Origin: Dactylorhiza incarnata
Lineage: Eukaryota > Streptophyta > Magnoliopsida > Asparagales > Orchidaceae
Direction of reading: 5' to 3'
Assembly (NCBI GenBank): GCA_033032865.1
Contig: JAWHQI010000327.1
Location: 1,426,001-1,490,000, forward strand
Length of the DNA stretch: 64,000 bases
A program made the translations under genes and the position numbers. The notes below the pieces were generated by a model. It saw nothing but the letters and a program-made list of their open reading frames with translations. It was not told the DNA's origin and made no database searches. Below are positions 10,432 through 20,078 of this stretch, piece by piece (position 1 is the stretch's first letter; each line of letters begins with the position of its first letter).

Positions 10432-11686
10432 TGTAACAATTCTCTGGTAGTAATTCTAAATAGCTAATCGAGAAGAATGCCTGAGGAAGACGAAGGTCTG
10501 GGGTATAGGAGATGAAACAGGGGTTAAGAGCAGAAAAATGGGAATTTTATTAATATCTTTCAATACTTGAACGGTACATTTTTCGCGTATTTAAAAGCTA
10601 TAGAAACGTTACACAATAACTGACATATAGTTGTTAGAAACAAGCTTGTAGATGTCGGCCGACATGTCCAACATGTCGGCCGACATGTCATTTTTGAGGG
10701 AAAATCGCAACGTTAGCGACACAGATGAGAAAATTGGTGTTTTCTAGTATGGCGGCCGACATATTGGTTTATGGCGGCTTATGGCAGCGACATTAGCTGT
10801 TTTCTACCTGATGCTATTACCACTTGTTGTTTTCTGTTGTTTACTTGCTTTTTTCCTGGTGCTACCTACTGTTTTCTGTCATAAATCAAAGGCTAAAGCA
10901 TACCAACTTCATATTTAACTTTAAAACACTACTAAAAGAAACCATGAATGTTATGCTTCTGTTTTTGCTTCTGTAATGCTATGCTTCTGTTTTTGTAGTA
11001 CTATGCTTCAATTTTTGAAATGCTATGCTAATTAGCTACTGAATGTCTTCTTCTTATTATTCGTTTCTACATTGATATTATTTGATATATTTTTGTTTTA
11101 TCACTTATGTTGCTTTTATTTTAATTTATTCAAAAATATTTATATTTTTTGTGTGTAGTATGAATTCATCAGAAGGTTCGAGCAATATTTCTTATTTATT
11201 ATAAATTTACTAAACACCAGTTAGTATTTTAATCTTCTCATATGAATTTGAGTTTGCCCTTAATTAGAAAAAATAATTACCAACTAATTAAAAACATATA
11301 TATATAATTAAAATCCAACATTTTGAAATTTCCCCGATATATCCCCCGCAATCTGACATCCGACATACAAAACCAAAACTGACATCTGACATCTGCAACC
11401 TTGGTTAGAAACAATACAAAAAACATTTAAATCATGTAATAATAATAGAATGAAGTTTGGATTGATCATCGCCATTGATGTGTCTTGGAATTTGAGATTT
11501 CTGTAAGTTGTCCGTCGTTTGATCGGTTCTCAGAATAGTTGATTGCTTTATGTGTTGTAAATATTCTGGCCGTTGGATCTCTACTGAATTTGTAAGCCGT
11601 TGGATAGGGTGTACTATTGTTTGTGGTGTTATATCCACAATTGTTGGATCACTTGATATCAATCCTGGCCGTTGTAATTGCTTGCA
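10432..11686 (-). repeat. 5' LTR of the chromovirus, interrupted by a hAT-like element
   Basis: Matches 3489-3942 along its length once the 763-bp insertion at 10641-11403 and its duplicated target are removed. The sense-strand primer region follows at about 10431-10410. Confidence 0.85.
10641..11403. mobile_element. hAT-like non-autonomous element in the chromovirus 5' LTR
   Basis: 763 bp flanked by a perfect 8-bp duplication GTTAGAAA (10633-10640, 11404-11411). The sister LTR at 3489-3942 shows the unoccupied site. Ends are imperfect inverted repeats: CAAGCTTGTAGATGTCGG against CAAGGTTGCAGATGTCAG. Next to the left end are two copies of the perfect palindrome ATGTCGGCCGACAT. The 8-bp duplication and CAAG-type ends suggest hAT. 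No transposase is encoded. Confidence 0.85.
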
Positions 11687-12638
11687 ATAGATTTGAAAAT
11701 AAAATCTAAAATGTATACAGTAGGAAAGAAGAGAGAGCATGGATATGAGAGGATGGAAATATAGAAGTCAAACTAGTATGATAAATCATTAACAGGATAC
11801 TATTTCAACTGGGGACTGTCATGACAAAAAACCTGGACTTAGATGACCAAACTAATAAAGCACGACGTTACTCGAACAAAGAACAGAGTTTCCAAATGTT
11901 TTCTTATGTGTCTATTAACGAAGATAATATATGCATGCACAAATGAGAAATAATGAAAATATTGTGATGCATAAGAAAATTGTCAAAAGTAACAAACTTG
12001 TTTGCAAATTCAAATCATTGTCAAATCAGGTCTAAAACTAGATACAGTAGCTACTATAATCGACTTGAGGGGGTTTATAAGCCCATATCATATAGTCAGA
12101 AAAGCCAAAAAATATTTAATAACAATTTTGAAATCCTCACAAAATCTCGAGCGTGATATTGGGGGTTTCATTGTAGAGCTAATATCTCTGTTGTATTTCT
12201 CTCAATATTCTAACTCAGCAAGACAAAACATAGAGAAAGGCAAGTATAATTATAGCAACAAAAGGGAACTCTCTGCAGTCATTCTGAGCACTTGTTGAAG
12301 AAAGACCAGTCTAAGGAATTGGAGGGGAAACAATCAAAGTTCATTCGAGACGTCCGTGTGTATGCTAGGTACCACATCAGAGTTTTCATCTCCTCTAGCG
12401 AGATGCGAGAGTGAATTGCGGCCTATGGAAGTGTGGTTTATTCTTTCACCATCTATCTAAGTCGTCGATGCAAATTGTGACACTACCTCCATCTATCGTA
12501 CTCATAGAAGTTATGCTGCCGAAAAAGATGAGAAATCGGAGGGCTCAAGGAAGAAGTTTGCATGCTCGGATAACTACATAGAGAGAAGAGAAATTGGAGG
12601 GTTAATGGAAAATATATGCAAGGAACAGAGAGGCCAAC
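11687..12638. other. RPB6 intron 1, distal part; no other gene seen
   Basis: AT-rich sequence between the chromovirus and exon 1. Several short open frames have no recognisable content. The stretch at 12350-12590 is less AT-rich but matches nothing I know. Confidence 0.45.
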
Positions 12639-12673
12639 CCCATGTCCATATCGTTGTAGTCATCGTCCGCCAT
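12639..12673 (-). pseudogene. NRPB6: RPB6 exon 1 (start codon and acidic N-terminus)
   Basis: Encodes MADDDYNDMDM plus two bases of a Gly codon, matching the plant RPB6 N-terminus. It is followed by GTTGGC as the only candidate donor in phase. The next exon lies 9.3 kb away. Upstream, the frame stays open for about 50 codons without a further recognisable start, so the ATG at 12673 is the natural one. Confidence 0.8.
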
Positions 12674-13143
12674 CTTACTACCAGCTTCTTCTTTCCTTGG
12701 AACTTCCCGCGGCCGCTCCCCGTCGCCGTTCTTCCAGTCGACCCCTGCGTGTGTGAAACCTAATTTGTGAGTGAATATAAATACAGAGAATAAATAATAG
12801 ATTGTGCACGCTATAAAATGGACGGTCAAGAAAATAATAGATTGTGCACGCTATAAAGAAATATAATTATATTTTAGTATAGATATTACTTAAATTCACA
12901 TGCATAATCCAATTCTTTTCAGTTTAGCACCATGATTATTGGGCAGACTGGTGAGGAAAAGTGAAGTGCTCAACTTAACTATTTTCTCTATAAGAATTAA
13001 TGTCACAATGCTTCCAGAAAATCAATGAGGAGGCAAAATCTGTCAATAAGGCCACTGCAATGAGAGTTAATGTACAATGTTATCAACTCAGAATCAAAAT
13101 AAATATTTTCCAAATTTTACTCCCGCTATCAAGAATGGATAAG
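12674..13143 (-). other. NRPB6: Putative 5' UTR and promoter region of the RPB6 remnant
   Basis: Upstream of the exon 1 start. Positions 12680-12745 are GC-rich (CGCGGCCGCTCC), as in many plant 5' UTRs, and are followed by AT-rich sequence. A 24-bp stretch containing AATAGATTGTGCACGC is present twice, at about 12796 and 12833. A TATA box cannot be assigned with confidence. Confidence 0.4.
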
Positions 13144-13811
13144 TATGGGTGTGTAAAAATAGCCGAAGAACCGAGAATCGGTCCGGAACCGAACCGAACT
13201 AAGCGGTTCGGGATGGTTTTCATGGTTCTCGGTTCAGCTCTGGGTCCAAATTTTTAGAATCGGTCACTCGGCTCAATTCTTTGTTCTTACATTCGGTTAC
13301 CCATAACCGATCCGAGAACCGAGTTATTGAAATTAAGTATCAGAAATATTGGAGTAGTCCAAGTTAAGTTAAACCTAAAAATTTTATCATTCCGAGTCAT
13401 AGCCTCTTCAATATGAGCCTAATAGAGCTGTAATAAAAAATATGTCACGCAATTATATGCATTTGTTTGCTCTTCTAAAGATATGTTAGTGCAAATTGAA
13501 GAATATTATGTATGAATTTTTTTGCTCTTATAAGCATACAATTGTTTTAACATGTTATTTAAATAAAATATTTGTATTTACTATTTTCTTAAATGAAAAC
13601 AATCGTTAAGAATGTTTACAAATACACAAGTTTATATGAAATTTTTATAATGCGTGAGTGGAACCGAGAACCCAATAGAGTTTTTCAGTTCAGATCTGAT
13701 TCTATGCGTTGGTATATGAGTCGGCCCGATTTCAAAAAGTCAGAACCGAACTTATATGGATCAGTTCTTGGTTTTGGGTAGAACCGATCCAAATCGACCC
13801 GAATTGCATCC
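13144..13811. mobile_element. hAT-like miniature element with GAACCGA repeats
   Basis: 668 bp between flanking 8-mers TGGATAAG (13136-13143) and TAGATAAG (13812-13819), 7 of 8 identical. Both ends are packed with AACCGA/TCGGTT motifs (for example CCGGAACCGAACCGAAC near 13181, and GAACCGATCCAAATCG near 13783). This pattern is seen in many plant hAT-type miniature elements. The left end reads TATGGGTGTGTAAAAAT; the right end, reversed, reads GGATGCAATTCGGG. No transposase is encoded. Confidence 0.65.
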
Positions 13812-13887
13812 TAGATAAGGACATGGATGAAGTGGGGAAAGTTGCGCGGCAACAAAATGAAGTTGGAAGTACTCGATTTGATTATTA

Positions 13888-14680
13888 TGTGAAATATTTT
13901 GAAGTCGGAAGAACACGTCAACCAACCGGAGAATAAGGACACCAAAGATGAACACAAGCTTTCACAATACTAATTTTGGTAGCTAGTTACAACTGAACAC
14001 GGCTGAATACAAGTTGCATCCAACTTGAATCACAACAGCCAATAGAAAGTAAGACGTGATCACGCACAAGGTCCGCTTCTCCTCCGGAGCACACCGCGCT
14101 GGTGATACTCGCTCCGATACTCGCTCCTCGCTACAGAAGCTCGCTCCTCGCTACCGCCGGCGGTATCGCTAGCGCCAGACATTAGCTCTCCAACTCGCAA
14201 GCTCGTTGCTCACACTCCAAGCTTCTCGCGTACTCGCCACGCGTCGCTTCCTCCAATACTCGCTAGCGCGAGCGCTATCACTAGCGTCGGGCGCTATCTC
14301 CCGAGTAGGTACTCGCACTCCCAGCTACTCGCAAGCTCGCTGCTCGCCGCTTCGCCTCTTGTCGCTACCGCGCGCGCTAGCACTAGCGTCGGCGGTATCT
14401 CCACTACTCGCTACTCGCTCAAGGGAGCTGGCCGAACTTACTCCAAGTCCGATGCTCGCCTGCCGAACTTACTCCAAGTCCGATGCTCGCCTGCCGAACT
14501 TACTCCAAGTCCGATGCTCGCCTGGTGGCGCTCTGGTATCTCTAACTCGCTCAAAGTTGATGATACTCGCCAGATCCAGAATCGATACTCTTTAGAGGGG
14601 GGTACCCCTCTATTTATAGGCAAAACAAGGGGGTGGCGAGTATGAGCTAGCGCTGGCGCTAGCTCACTTCAATTCTAACA
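13888..14680 (-). repeat. LTR copy 1 of the rearranged copia
   Basis: 793 bp, TGTGAAAT...TCTAACA on the plus strand. It holds many ACTCGCT and GCTAGCGC motifs and three tandem copies of a 31-bp unit containing CCGAACTTACTCCAAGTCCG (14432-14525). Followed by the reversed polypurine tract CTCCCCCTTGAAGTG. Confidence 0.85.
14610..14619 (-). promoter_or_regulatory. TATA box of LTR copy 1
   Basis: The sense (minus) strand reads CTATAAATAG, a good plant TATA box, and copy 2 has the same at 16190-16199. Placement inside the LTR fits the U3 promoter of a copia element. Confidence 0.6.
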
Positions 14681-14701
14681 CTCCCCCTTGAAGTGAGTCA
14701 T

Positions 14702-15517
14702 ATCACCTGACTTGTTCGACCACATCATAGGTTGCAAGTCAGCGTCTGCGATCTGGATAGCCCTCAATGGGTTATTCAACAAGAAGAATGTGGCGCGGCT
14801 ACAACTAGCAGGGAAGAGGAGTGGGTCACTGAGAACCCTACTGTGGAGTTGGATTCATCTCCAAGTGCTACATCGTCATCTCGCTCGGGAGGAGCATCTG
14901 GCTCGGGAGGAGCATCTGGCTCGGGAGGAGTATCTGGCTCAGGAGGAGCTTCTGGCTCAGGGGGAGCTACGAACTCAATAAGCAGGGAGAGCACCGCTTC
15001 AGGAGGAGTTCAGAGAGGAGCTCAGAGAGGAGCTCAAGCAGAGGAGTCTACCGGAGTGGTAGATAGTGGCCAAGCCTTGAGGAGGTCGAAGAGGACCATC
15101 GTCCCGCCTGCTCGCTATAAGGAGGGGAACTTCGTGAGTTTGGTTTCCTACTTCTTCGCAGGACAACTCGATGAGAGGGAACCTGTCTGCTTTGAGGATG
15201 CTGCTGGCATCAAGGAGTGGGACGCGGTCATGATCGAGGAGATGGAGGCCCTTGAGAAGAATGAGACATGGGACCTGGTTCCCATGGTGGAGGGCATCAA
15301 ACCTGTCACCTGCCAATGGGTGTACAAGGTTAAGAAGAGAGCTGATGGAGAAGTAGAGCGGTACAAGGCAAGGCTTGTCGCTCGAGGCTTCTCTCAAACC
15401 TACGGAGAGGACTACGGGGAGACATTTAGTCCTGTCGCAAAGATGACGTCGGTGAGGACGATCATCGCTCTGGCGGCGTGCCGAGGTTGGAAGCTGTGGC
15501 AGCTTGATGTGAAGAAT
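14702..15517 (+). pseudogene. Copia gag-RT fragment, sense on plus strand
   Basis: Starts in a Gag segment (FDHIIGCKSASAIWIALNG, then LFNKKNVARLQLAG). Near 14812 it jumps into the integrase-RT linker, which contains five 18-bp repeats encoding SGGASG-type units (14886-14970). RT follows: RTIVPPARYKEGNFVSLVS, then EWDAVMIEEMEALEKNETWD, VTCQWVYKVKKRADGEVERY and WKLWQLDVKN. There it is cut by the start of LTR copy 2. Protease and integrase are deleted. RT lacks the YVDD region. Confidence 0.85.
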
Positions 15518-16261
15518 TGTGAAATATTTTGAAGTCGGAAGAACACGTCAACCAACCGGAGAATAAGGACACCAAACATGAACACAAGCTTTTACAATAC
15601 TAATTTTCGTAGCTAGTTACAACTGAACACGGCTGAATACAAGTTGCATCCAACTTGAATCACAACACCAAATAGAAAGTAAGACGTGATCACGGACAAG
15701 GTCTGTTTCTCCTCCGGAGCACACCGCGCTGGTGATACTCGCTCCTCGCTACAGAAGCTCGCTCCTCGCTACCGCCGGCGGTATCGCTAGCGCCAGGCGT
15801 TATCTCTCCAACTCGCATGCTCGCTGGTCTCACTCCAAGCTTCTCGCGTACTCGCCACGCGTCGCTTCCTCCAATACTCGCTAGCGCGAGCGCTATCACT
15901 AGCGTCGGGCGTTATCTCCCGAGTAGGTACTCGCACTCCCAGCTACTCGCAAGCTCGCTGCTTCGCCTCTTGTCGCTACCGCGCGCGCTAGCACTAGCGT
16001 CGGCGGTATCTCCACTACTCGCTACTCGCTCAAGGGAGCTAGCCGAACTTACTCCAAGTCCGATGCTCGCCTGCCGAACTTACTCCAAGTCCGATGCTCA
16101 CCTGGTGGCGCTCTGGTATCTCTAACTCGCTCAAAGTTGATGATACTCGCCAGATCCAGAATCGATACTCTTTAGAGGGGGGTACCCCTCTATTTATAGG
16201 CAAAACAAGGGGGGTGGCGAGTATGAGCTAGCGCTGGCGCTAGCTCACTTCAATTCTAACA
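15518..16261 (-). repeat. LTR copy 2 of the rearranged copia
   Basis: 744 bp. It differs from copy 1 mainly by having two rather than three copies of the 31-bp unit and by a short deletion near 15730. It joins RT at 15517 exactly at its terminal TG, and adjoins the polypurine tract (CTCACTTCAAGGGGGAGTG in sense) at its other end. Confidence 0.85.
16190..16199 (-). promoter_or_regulatory. TATA box of LTR copy 2
   Basis: Sense strand CTATAAATAG, at the same place as in copy 1. Confidence 0.6.
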
Positions 16262-17900
16262 CTCCCCCTTGAAGTGAGCTCCGGGAACAACTCCAAGCAA
16301 TGAGCGAAGCCTCCGGAACGGCCCCGCAGATAGGGGCTTCGTGAATATATCCGCAAGGTTCTCTTCACTCCGCACATACTCCACAGCGATCAAGCCACCC
16401 AGCACCTTCTCTCTGATGAAGTGATGCTCAATCTCTATGTGCTTGGTCCTTGCATGACAAACTGGATTGGTTACCAGTTTCAATGCACTCTCGTTGTCCC
16501 CACAAAGCACAGTAGGTCCGCTGACCTCCTCGTCCACATCCTCCACTAGTCTCCTTAGCCAGACACACTCCTGAGCTGCTAAGGACGACGCCTTGTACTC
16601 GGCCTCCGTGGTAGAAAGGGAAATAGAGTCCTGCTTCTTGCTACACCATGAGATAGCAGCTGCTCCACACAAGAACACGTAACCTGATGTCGACTTGCGA
16701 TCATCAGCATCACCTCCGTAGTCTGCATGCGTGTACCCATGCAGCTTGAAGTCAGACTTCTCTTCATAGGACAACCCCATCTCAAGGGTGCCCTTCACGT
16801 ACTTCAGTATCCCCTTGGCTGCCTTCAGATGAGGCTTCCGCGACTCCTGCATATACCGACTAACTCGGCCGACAGCAAAGGCGATGTCCGGCCTCGTGAT
16901 AGTCAGGTAGATAAGACTCCACATCAGTACCCGAAAGATCTTCGGATTAGGAAGAATCCTCTCTTCTTCCTTCCGAAGCTTCAGCCCAGCCTCCAGAGGA
17001 ACGGAGCTGCTCTTCCCCTCCTTCATGTCGAATCTTTCGACGATCCTCTCGGCATATGCCCTCTGGGAAACATACAGTCCGCCTCTTCTCTTCTCAACTT
17101 GGAGGCCAAGGAAATGGTGCAGTTCACCAAGATCCTTCATCTCGAATCGTATGGAAAGTTGCTGTCTCAGCGCCGCGACCTCCTCAGGATTGTTCCCAGT
17201 CACGATCATGTCGTCGACGTATAGCAGCACCAACACGTGAAGACCTCCACTCTTCTTCACGAACATGCTGGAGTCCGAGTCTGAGGCATCGTAGCCGCAG
17301 AACTGCAAGTACTCCGCAATCTTCCCATACCAGGCTCTCGGCGCCTGTTTCAACCCGTAGAGGGCCTTCTTCAGCTTGCAGACATGATGTGGCTTAGACT
17401 TGGACACGTATCCAGGCGGTTGCACCATGAATATGTCTTTGTCAATCTCTCCATACAGGAACGCATTCTTCACATCAAGCTGCCACAGCTTCCAACCTCG
17501 GCACGCCGCCAGAGCGATGATCGTCCTCACCGACGTCATCTTTGCGACAGGACTAAATGTCTCCTCGTAGTCCTCTCTGTAGGTTTGAGAGAAGCCTCGA
17601 GCGACAATCCTTGCCTTGTACCGCTCCACTTCTCCATCAGCTCTCTTCTTAACCTTGTACACTCATTTGCAGGTGACAGGTTTGATGCCCTCCACCATGG
17701 GAAACAGGTCTCATGTCTCATTCTTCTCAAGGGCCTCCATCTCCTCGATCATGGCCGCATCCCACTCCTTGATGCCAGCAGCATCCTCAAAGCAGGCAAG
17801 TTCCCTCTCATCGAGTGGTCCTGCGAAGAAGCAGGAAACCAAACTCACGAAGTTCCCCTCCTTATAGCGAGCAGGCGGGACGATGGTCCTCTCCGACTTC
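16256..17900 (-). pseudogene. Copia RT and RNase H, minus strand
   Basis: A 468-codon stretch is open from about 17662 to the stop at 16256. Seen in order: the RT block [56 protein letters not shown] and the active site LLYVDDMIVTG; then RNase H blocks HADYGGDADDRKSTSGYVF and SLSTTEAEYKASSLAAQE, and ARTKHIEIEHHFIRE. The C-terminal FKGEC stop overlaps the polypurine tract, as in intact copia elements. Upstream the frame continues to SERTIVPPARY but has two stops (near 17717 and 17663), and gag, protease and integrase are missing. Confidence 0.9.
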
Positions 17901-17918
17901 AAAATATTTCACATATTA

Positions 17919-18220
17919 TTCCAAGCTGACAAATCTGAAATTTTGCTTAATCTATACAATTTAGCACACTGGAGGAAACCTAGTTGTGAATTTGGAACAT
18001 CTGCTGGCAAATCGAGAATCTCCTTGACAATGCAAGACTATAAGTTCTCAAAAGCTGTCATATTTCCTTTAAAAATTTGAAAAAAATCCCAATTTATGTT
18101 GTCAAATACTAAAATCACTATTTCTACTGTTCTAATGTGTTCATTGAACAATTACTGGAAGTAAACCAACTGAGGAATTGAGGATATTCCTTAGCCAAAT
18201 AACAAATCGGTATTATGTAC
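17919..18220. other. Unassigned spacer between two retroelements
   Basis: This sequence continues from 13820-13887 on the other side of the rearranged copia. No gene or repeat is recognised on either strand. Confidence 0.35.
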
Positions 18221-18407
18221 TGTGGAAGAAGAAAAAAGGATAAAACAATTCTCTAAACTTAGTGAAGAATAAGAAGAAAACTTGATAAAACACAAAAGTA
18301 TTTTTATTTTCTTATCTTCTCGTACTTACAGGAGAAGTAAACAGATATATATGTGTACACAATATACAGTTTGTGTCAAATAGTTGTAAAGTAATATAAA
18401 ATTAACA
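18221..18407 (-). repeat. 3' LTR of the old copia
   Basis: In sense it begins TGTTAATTTTATATTAC directly after the polypurine tract CTTGAGGGGGTG. The far end (TGTGGAAG at 18221 on the plus strand) is set only by the TG rule, so the length of about 187 bp is approximate. Confidence 0.55.
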
Positions 18408-18748
18408 CACCCCCTCAAGGCGGCGTATGTAGATCACAAATACTGTTGGGTATTGTAGCCACAATTACCTTGATTTGAAGAAGTGTTCCTTTGAACTAAG
18501 TTGAATTGAGTTGTATTTGATGTTGTTCTCTAGTTATGTGTTTGCAGGTTCTAAATTGCTAAGTGCACACCAAAGTCAGGTTGCAATGGATCACCAAACA
18601 CAGTTCTAGACAATGTAATCCCTCATTGTATAGAACAAAGTGTTGGTCCATGTGTAATCTCTCTTTTGGAGTACACTTCATATACTCATAACTGAAGGTT
18701 TTCAAGGTTGAGGAGTGAAGTAGGCTTTCAGAAGAAAAGGAAATTTCT

Positions 18749-19100
18749 GCCAAGTCCATTCGTCGAGATGACTCGGGTCATTCCGACGAATCCCGACGAA
18801 TGCTGACAGAGGTCTTTTTGGCTGAGTTGTGAAGAAATTTCTGAAGCCAAGTCCATTCGTCGAGATGACTCGGGTCATTCCGACGAATCCCGACGAATGC
18901 TGACAGAGGTCTTTTTGGCTGAGTTGTGAAGAATTTTCTGAAGCCAAGTCCATTCGTCGAGATGACTCGGGTCATTCCGACGAATCCCGACGAATGCTGA
19001 CAGAGATCAATTTTGTCTAGGTTCTCAAGAAAACTCTGCAGCTAAGTCAATTCGTCGGATGCTCTCGTGTTCTCCCGACGAATCCCGACGAATGACGGGC
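18749..19100 (+). repeat. 97-bp tandem repeats with TTCGTCGA/GACGAAT motifs
   Basis: Units start GCCAAGTCCATTCGTCGAG at 18749, 18846 and 18943. A diverged fourth follows near 19040 (CTAAGTCAATTCGTCGG). Each unit holds CCATTCGTCGAGATGACTCG and CCGACGAATCCCGACGAATG, so CpG-rich inverted motifs recur. The same array is in the 3' LTR (22962-23310). Confidence 0.9.
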
Positions 19101-19614
19101 AGACGGATTTCATTTCCTCGTTTCGTTTTTGAAATTTAGGGTTAGCCGACATGTACTGTACACGTGGCAATCCCTCCTTGTTTGTCGCCCTTCTCGTTGC
19201 TCTCGTTTATAGCCGTTGGAATGGATAGGCTATATATAGCTAAGGGTTAATTCCGTTTAACGATGAATCGTGAATCCAAGAGGAAAGACGTTGCTCTCTT
19301 CGTCCATCAGCCGACCTTTATCGCAAATCAACTGCTCCTTGCCGACAAAGCTTTTCACGATCCCTCTTGAAGAAAGGAGAATACTAGATCTCTGATTTTA
19401 GATCTGTCAAGTTCCTTTCAGATCTAGTTTTCTCCTAAGTTCAAGGTTTTTCAAAGTAAGATCTATTCTTCCTCTTTTAGATCCAGATTTCAGATTTCTA
19501 TTTTCAAGGAAGAAGAAGATCTTTTGTTTTAGATCTGAAGAAAAGGACTCCTCCAAGAGTTCCTAAGTAGATTGTTTCTCAATCAAAGATTTTGTAAGAT
19601 TTCTTTACAATATT

Positions 19615-19790
19615 CTTGTAGGAAGCTTGCTTCCGAGTTGTAGGAGTTATACTCCGAGTTGTAGGAGCGTTGTCTCCGAGTTTGTAGGAAGTTTTCCTTC
19701 CGAGTTTGTAGGAGAGTTTGTTCTCCGAGCTTGTAGGAGTTGTATACTCCGAGTAGTAGGATTTGTTTGATCCGAGTTCAGTGAAGTAGC
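19615..19790 (+). repeat. Short hairpin-forming repeats near the 5' LTR end
   Basis: About seven units of 24-29 bp built as GTAGGAn...nTCCGAGTT (for example GTAGGAGTTATACTCCGAG and GTAGGAAGTTTTCCTTCCGAG). Each can fold into a small hairpin (AGGAG...CTCC). They lie downstream of the likely TATA box, so they would be in the transcribed leader. Copied in the 3' LTR. Confidence 0.8.
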
Positions 19791-19993
19791 CTAGTCTAGC
19801 CGGTCATGCTAGATAGGTGAGGTGGAAAGTGGACTACCCAAGATCGGGGAACCACTATAATTCTCTGTGTTGTGCTGTGCTCTTTTGGATTCTGTGTGCT
19901 TTTATTTCTAAGTTTTTTATTCCGCGAAAAGACATAGAATCCACCTATTCACCCCCCTCTAGGTGATTTAGGTCGCAACTAGATACTTTCAAT

Positions 19994-20005
19994 TGGTATC
20001 AGAGC
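19994..20005 (+). other. Primer binding site, tRNA-iMet type
   Basis: TGGTATCAGAGC, two bases after the LTR end, complementary to the 3' end of initiator tRNA-Met, the usual copia primer. Confidence 0.9.
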
Positions 20006-20078
20006 TAGGTTGTTCGCTATAAGGTTAACACCTTGAACAAGATCTTTAAATCTAGTTGCAAGAGCAAGTTTGTCTGAA

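Larger units (their letters stand above)
3489..11686 (-). mobile_element. Chromovirus-type Ty3/gypsy element in RPB6 intron 1
   Basis: Bounded by two LTRs in the same orientation (3489-3942 and 10432-11686). Both start TGTAACAATTCTCTGG and end GCTTGCA on the plus strand, that is TGCAAGC...TTGTTACA in the sense direction. Sense order is 5' LTR, a primer region beginning TTTTGGTGCTCTCG, gag, a truncated RT, RNase H, integrase, a chromodomain-like tail, a polypurine tract near 3943-3965, and the 3' LTR. Protease and the first half of RT are deleted. Later insertions sit at 5612-7664, 7881-8404 and 10641-11403. I did not find a matching target duplication next to the outer ends, so the element is old or its edges have changed. 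Confidence 0.85.
2894..12673 (-). pseudogene. NRPB6: RPB6-like gene (shared RNA polymerase subunit 6), exons 1-4, probably non-functional
   Basis: RPB6 (RPABC2) is a small subunit shared by the nuclear RNA polymerases; it helps assemble the core and clamp. Four exons are readable on the minus strand: 12673-12639 (MADDDYNDMDM), 3308-3275 (YEDEPPEPEIE), 3197-3028 ([19 protein letters not shown] through TRALQI) and 2945-2894 (MNAPVMVELEGESDPLE). Phases fit throughout (35, 34, 170 and 52 nt), giving about 97 of the usual 140-odd residues. Exons 2-4 have GT donors, and exons 3 and 4 have AG acceptors. Oddities: the acceptor before exon 2 reads GCAT where AG is needed; exon 1 has a weak donor (GTTGGC); the conserved ERARILG block reads ERAPILG; the C-terminal exons are absent. 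Intron 1 holds an 8.2-kb chromovirus. Identity is well supported; loss of function is inferred. Confidence 0.85.
13888..17913 (-). mobile_element. Rearranged copia insertion with inverted LTR ends
   Basis: Flanked by a perfect 5-bp duplication TATTA (13883-13887, 17914-17918). Both outer ends read TGTGAAATATTTTGAAGTCG inward, so the element ends in a 22-bp inverted repeat that is the U5 end of its own LTR. Order on the plus strand: reversed LTR (13888-14680), short polypurine tract, sense gag-RT fragment (14702-15517), reversed LTR (15518-16261), polypurine tract, reversed RNase H and RT (16256-17900), and 22 bp of LTR end. The two RT copies form an inverted repeat of about 430 bp. A single duplication around so scrambled a molecule suggests that the cDNA was rearranged before integration. 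Confidence 0.85.
18444..19991 (+). repeat. 5' LTR of the young gag-only element
   Basis: 1,548 bp, TGTTGGGTATTG...TACTTTCA. Holds a 97-bp tandem repeat (18749-19040) and a series of TCCGAGTTGTAGGAG repeats (19615-19790). GGCTATATATAGC near 19226 is a likely TATA box. The text CACCCCCCTCTAGGTGATTT near the end is the type found at Sirevirus LTR ends. Confidence 0.92.

Noticed and set aside
3481..11691. Target-site duplication for the chromovirus
   Set aside because: The bases next to the LTR ends (GAGTT and ATAGA) do not match, so none is claimed.
12002..12298. 98-codon frame in RPB6 intron 1
   Set aside because: AT-rich, no similarity to any family I know, and in an intron.
2894..12673. Capture of RPB6 exons by a transposon, or a retrocopy
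   Set aside because: Introns with normal borders remain, and the chromovirus lies wholly inside intron 1, so the gene was there first.
18702..18975. Repeat peptide frames in the young element's LTR
   Set aside because: They follow the 97-bp tandem repeat on the non-sense strand and change frame between units.
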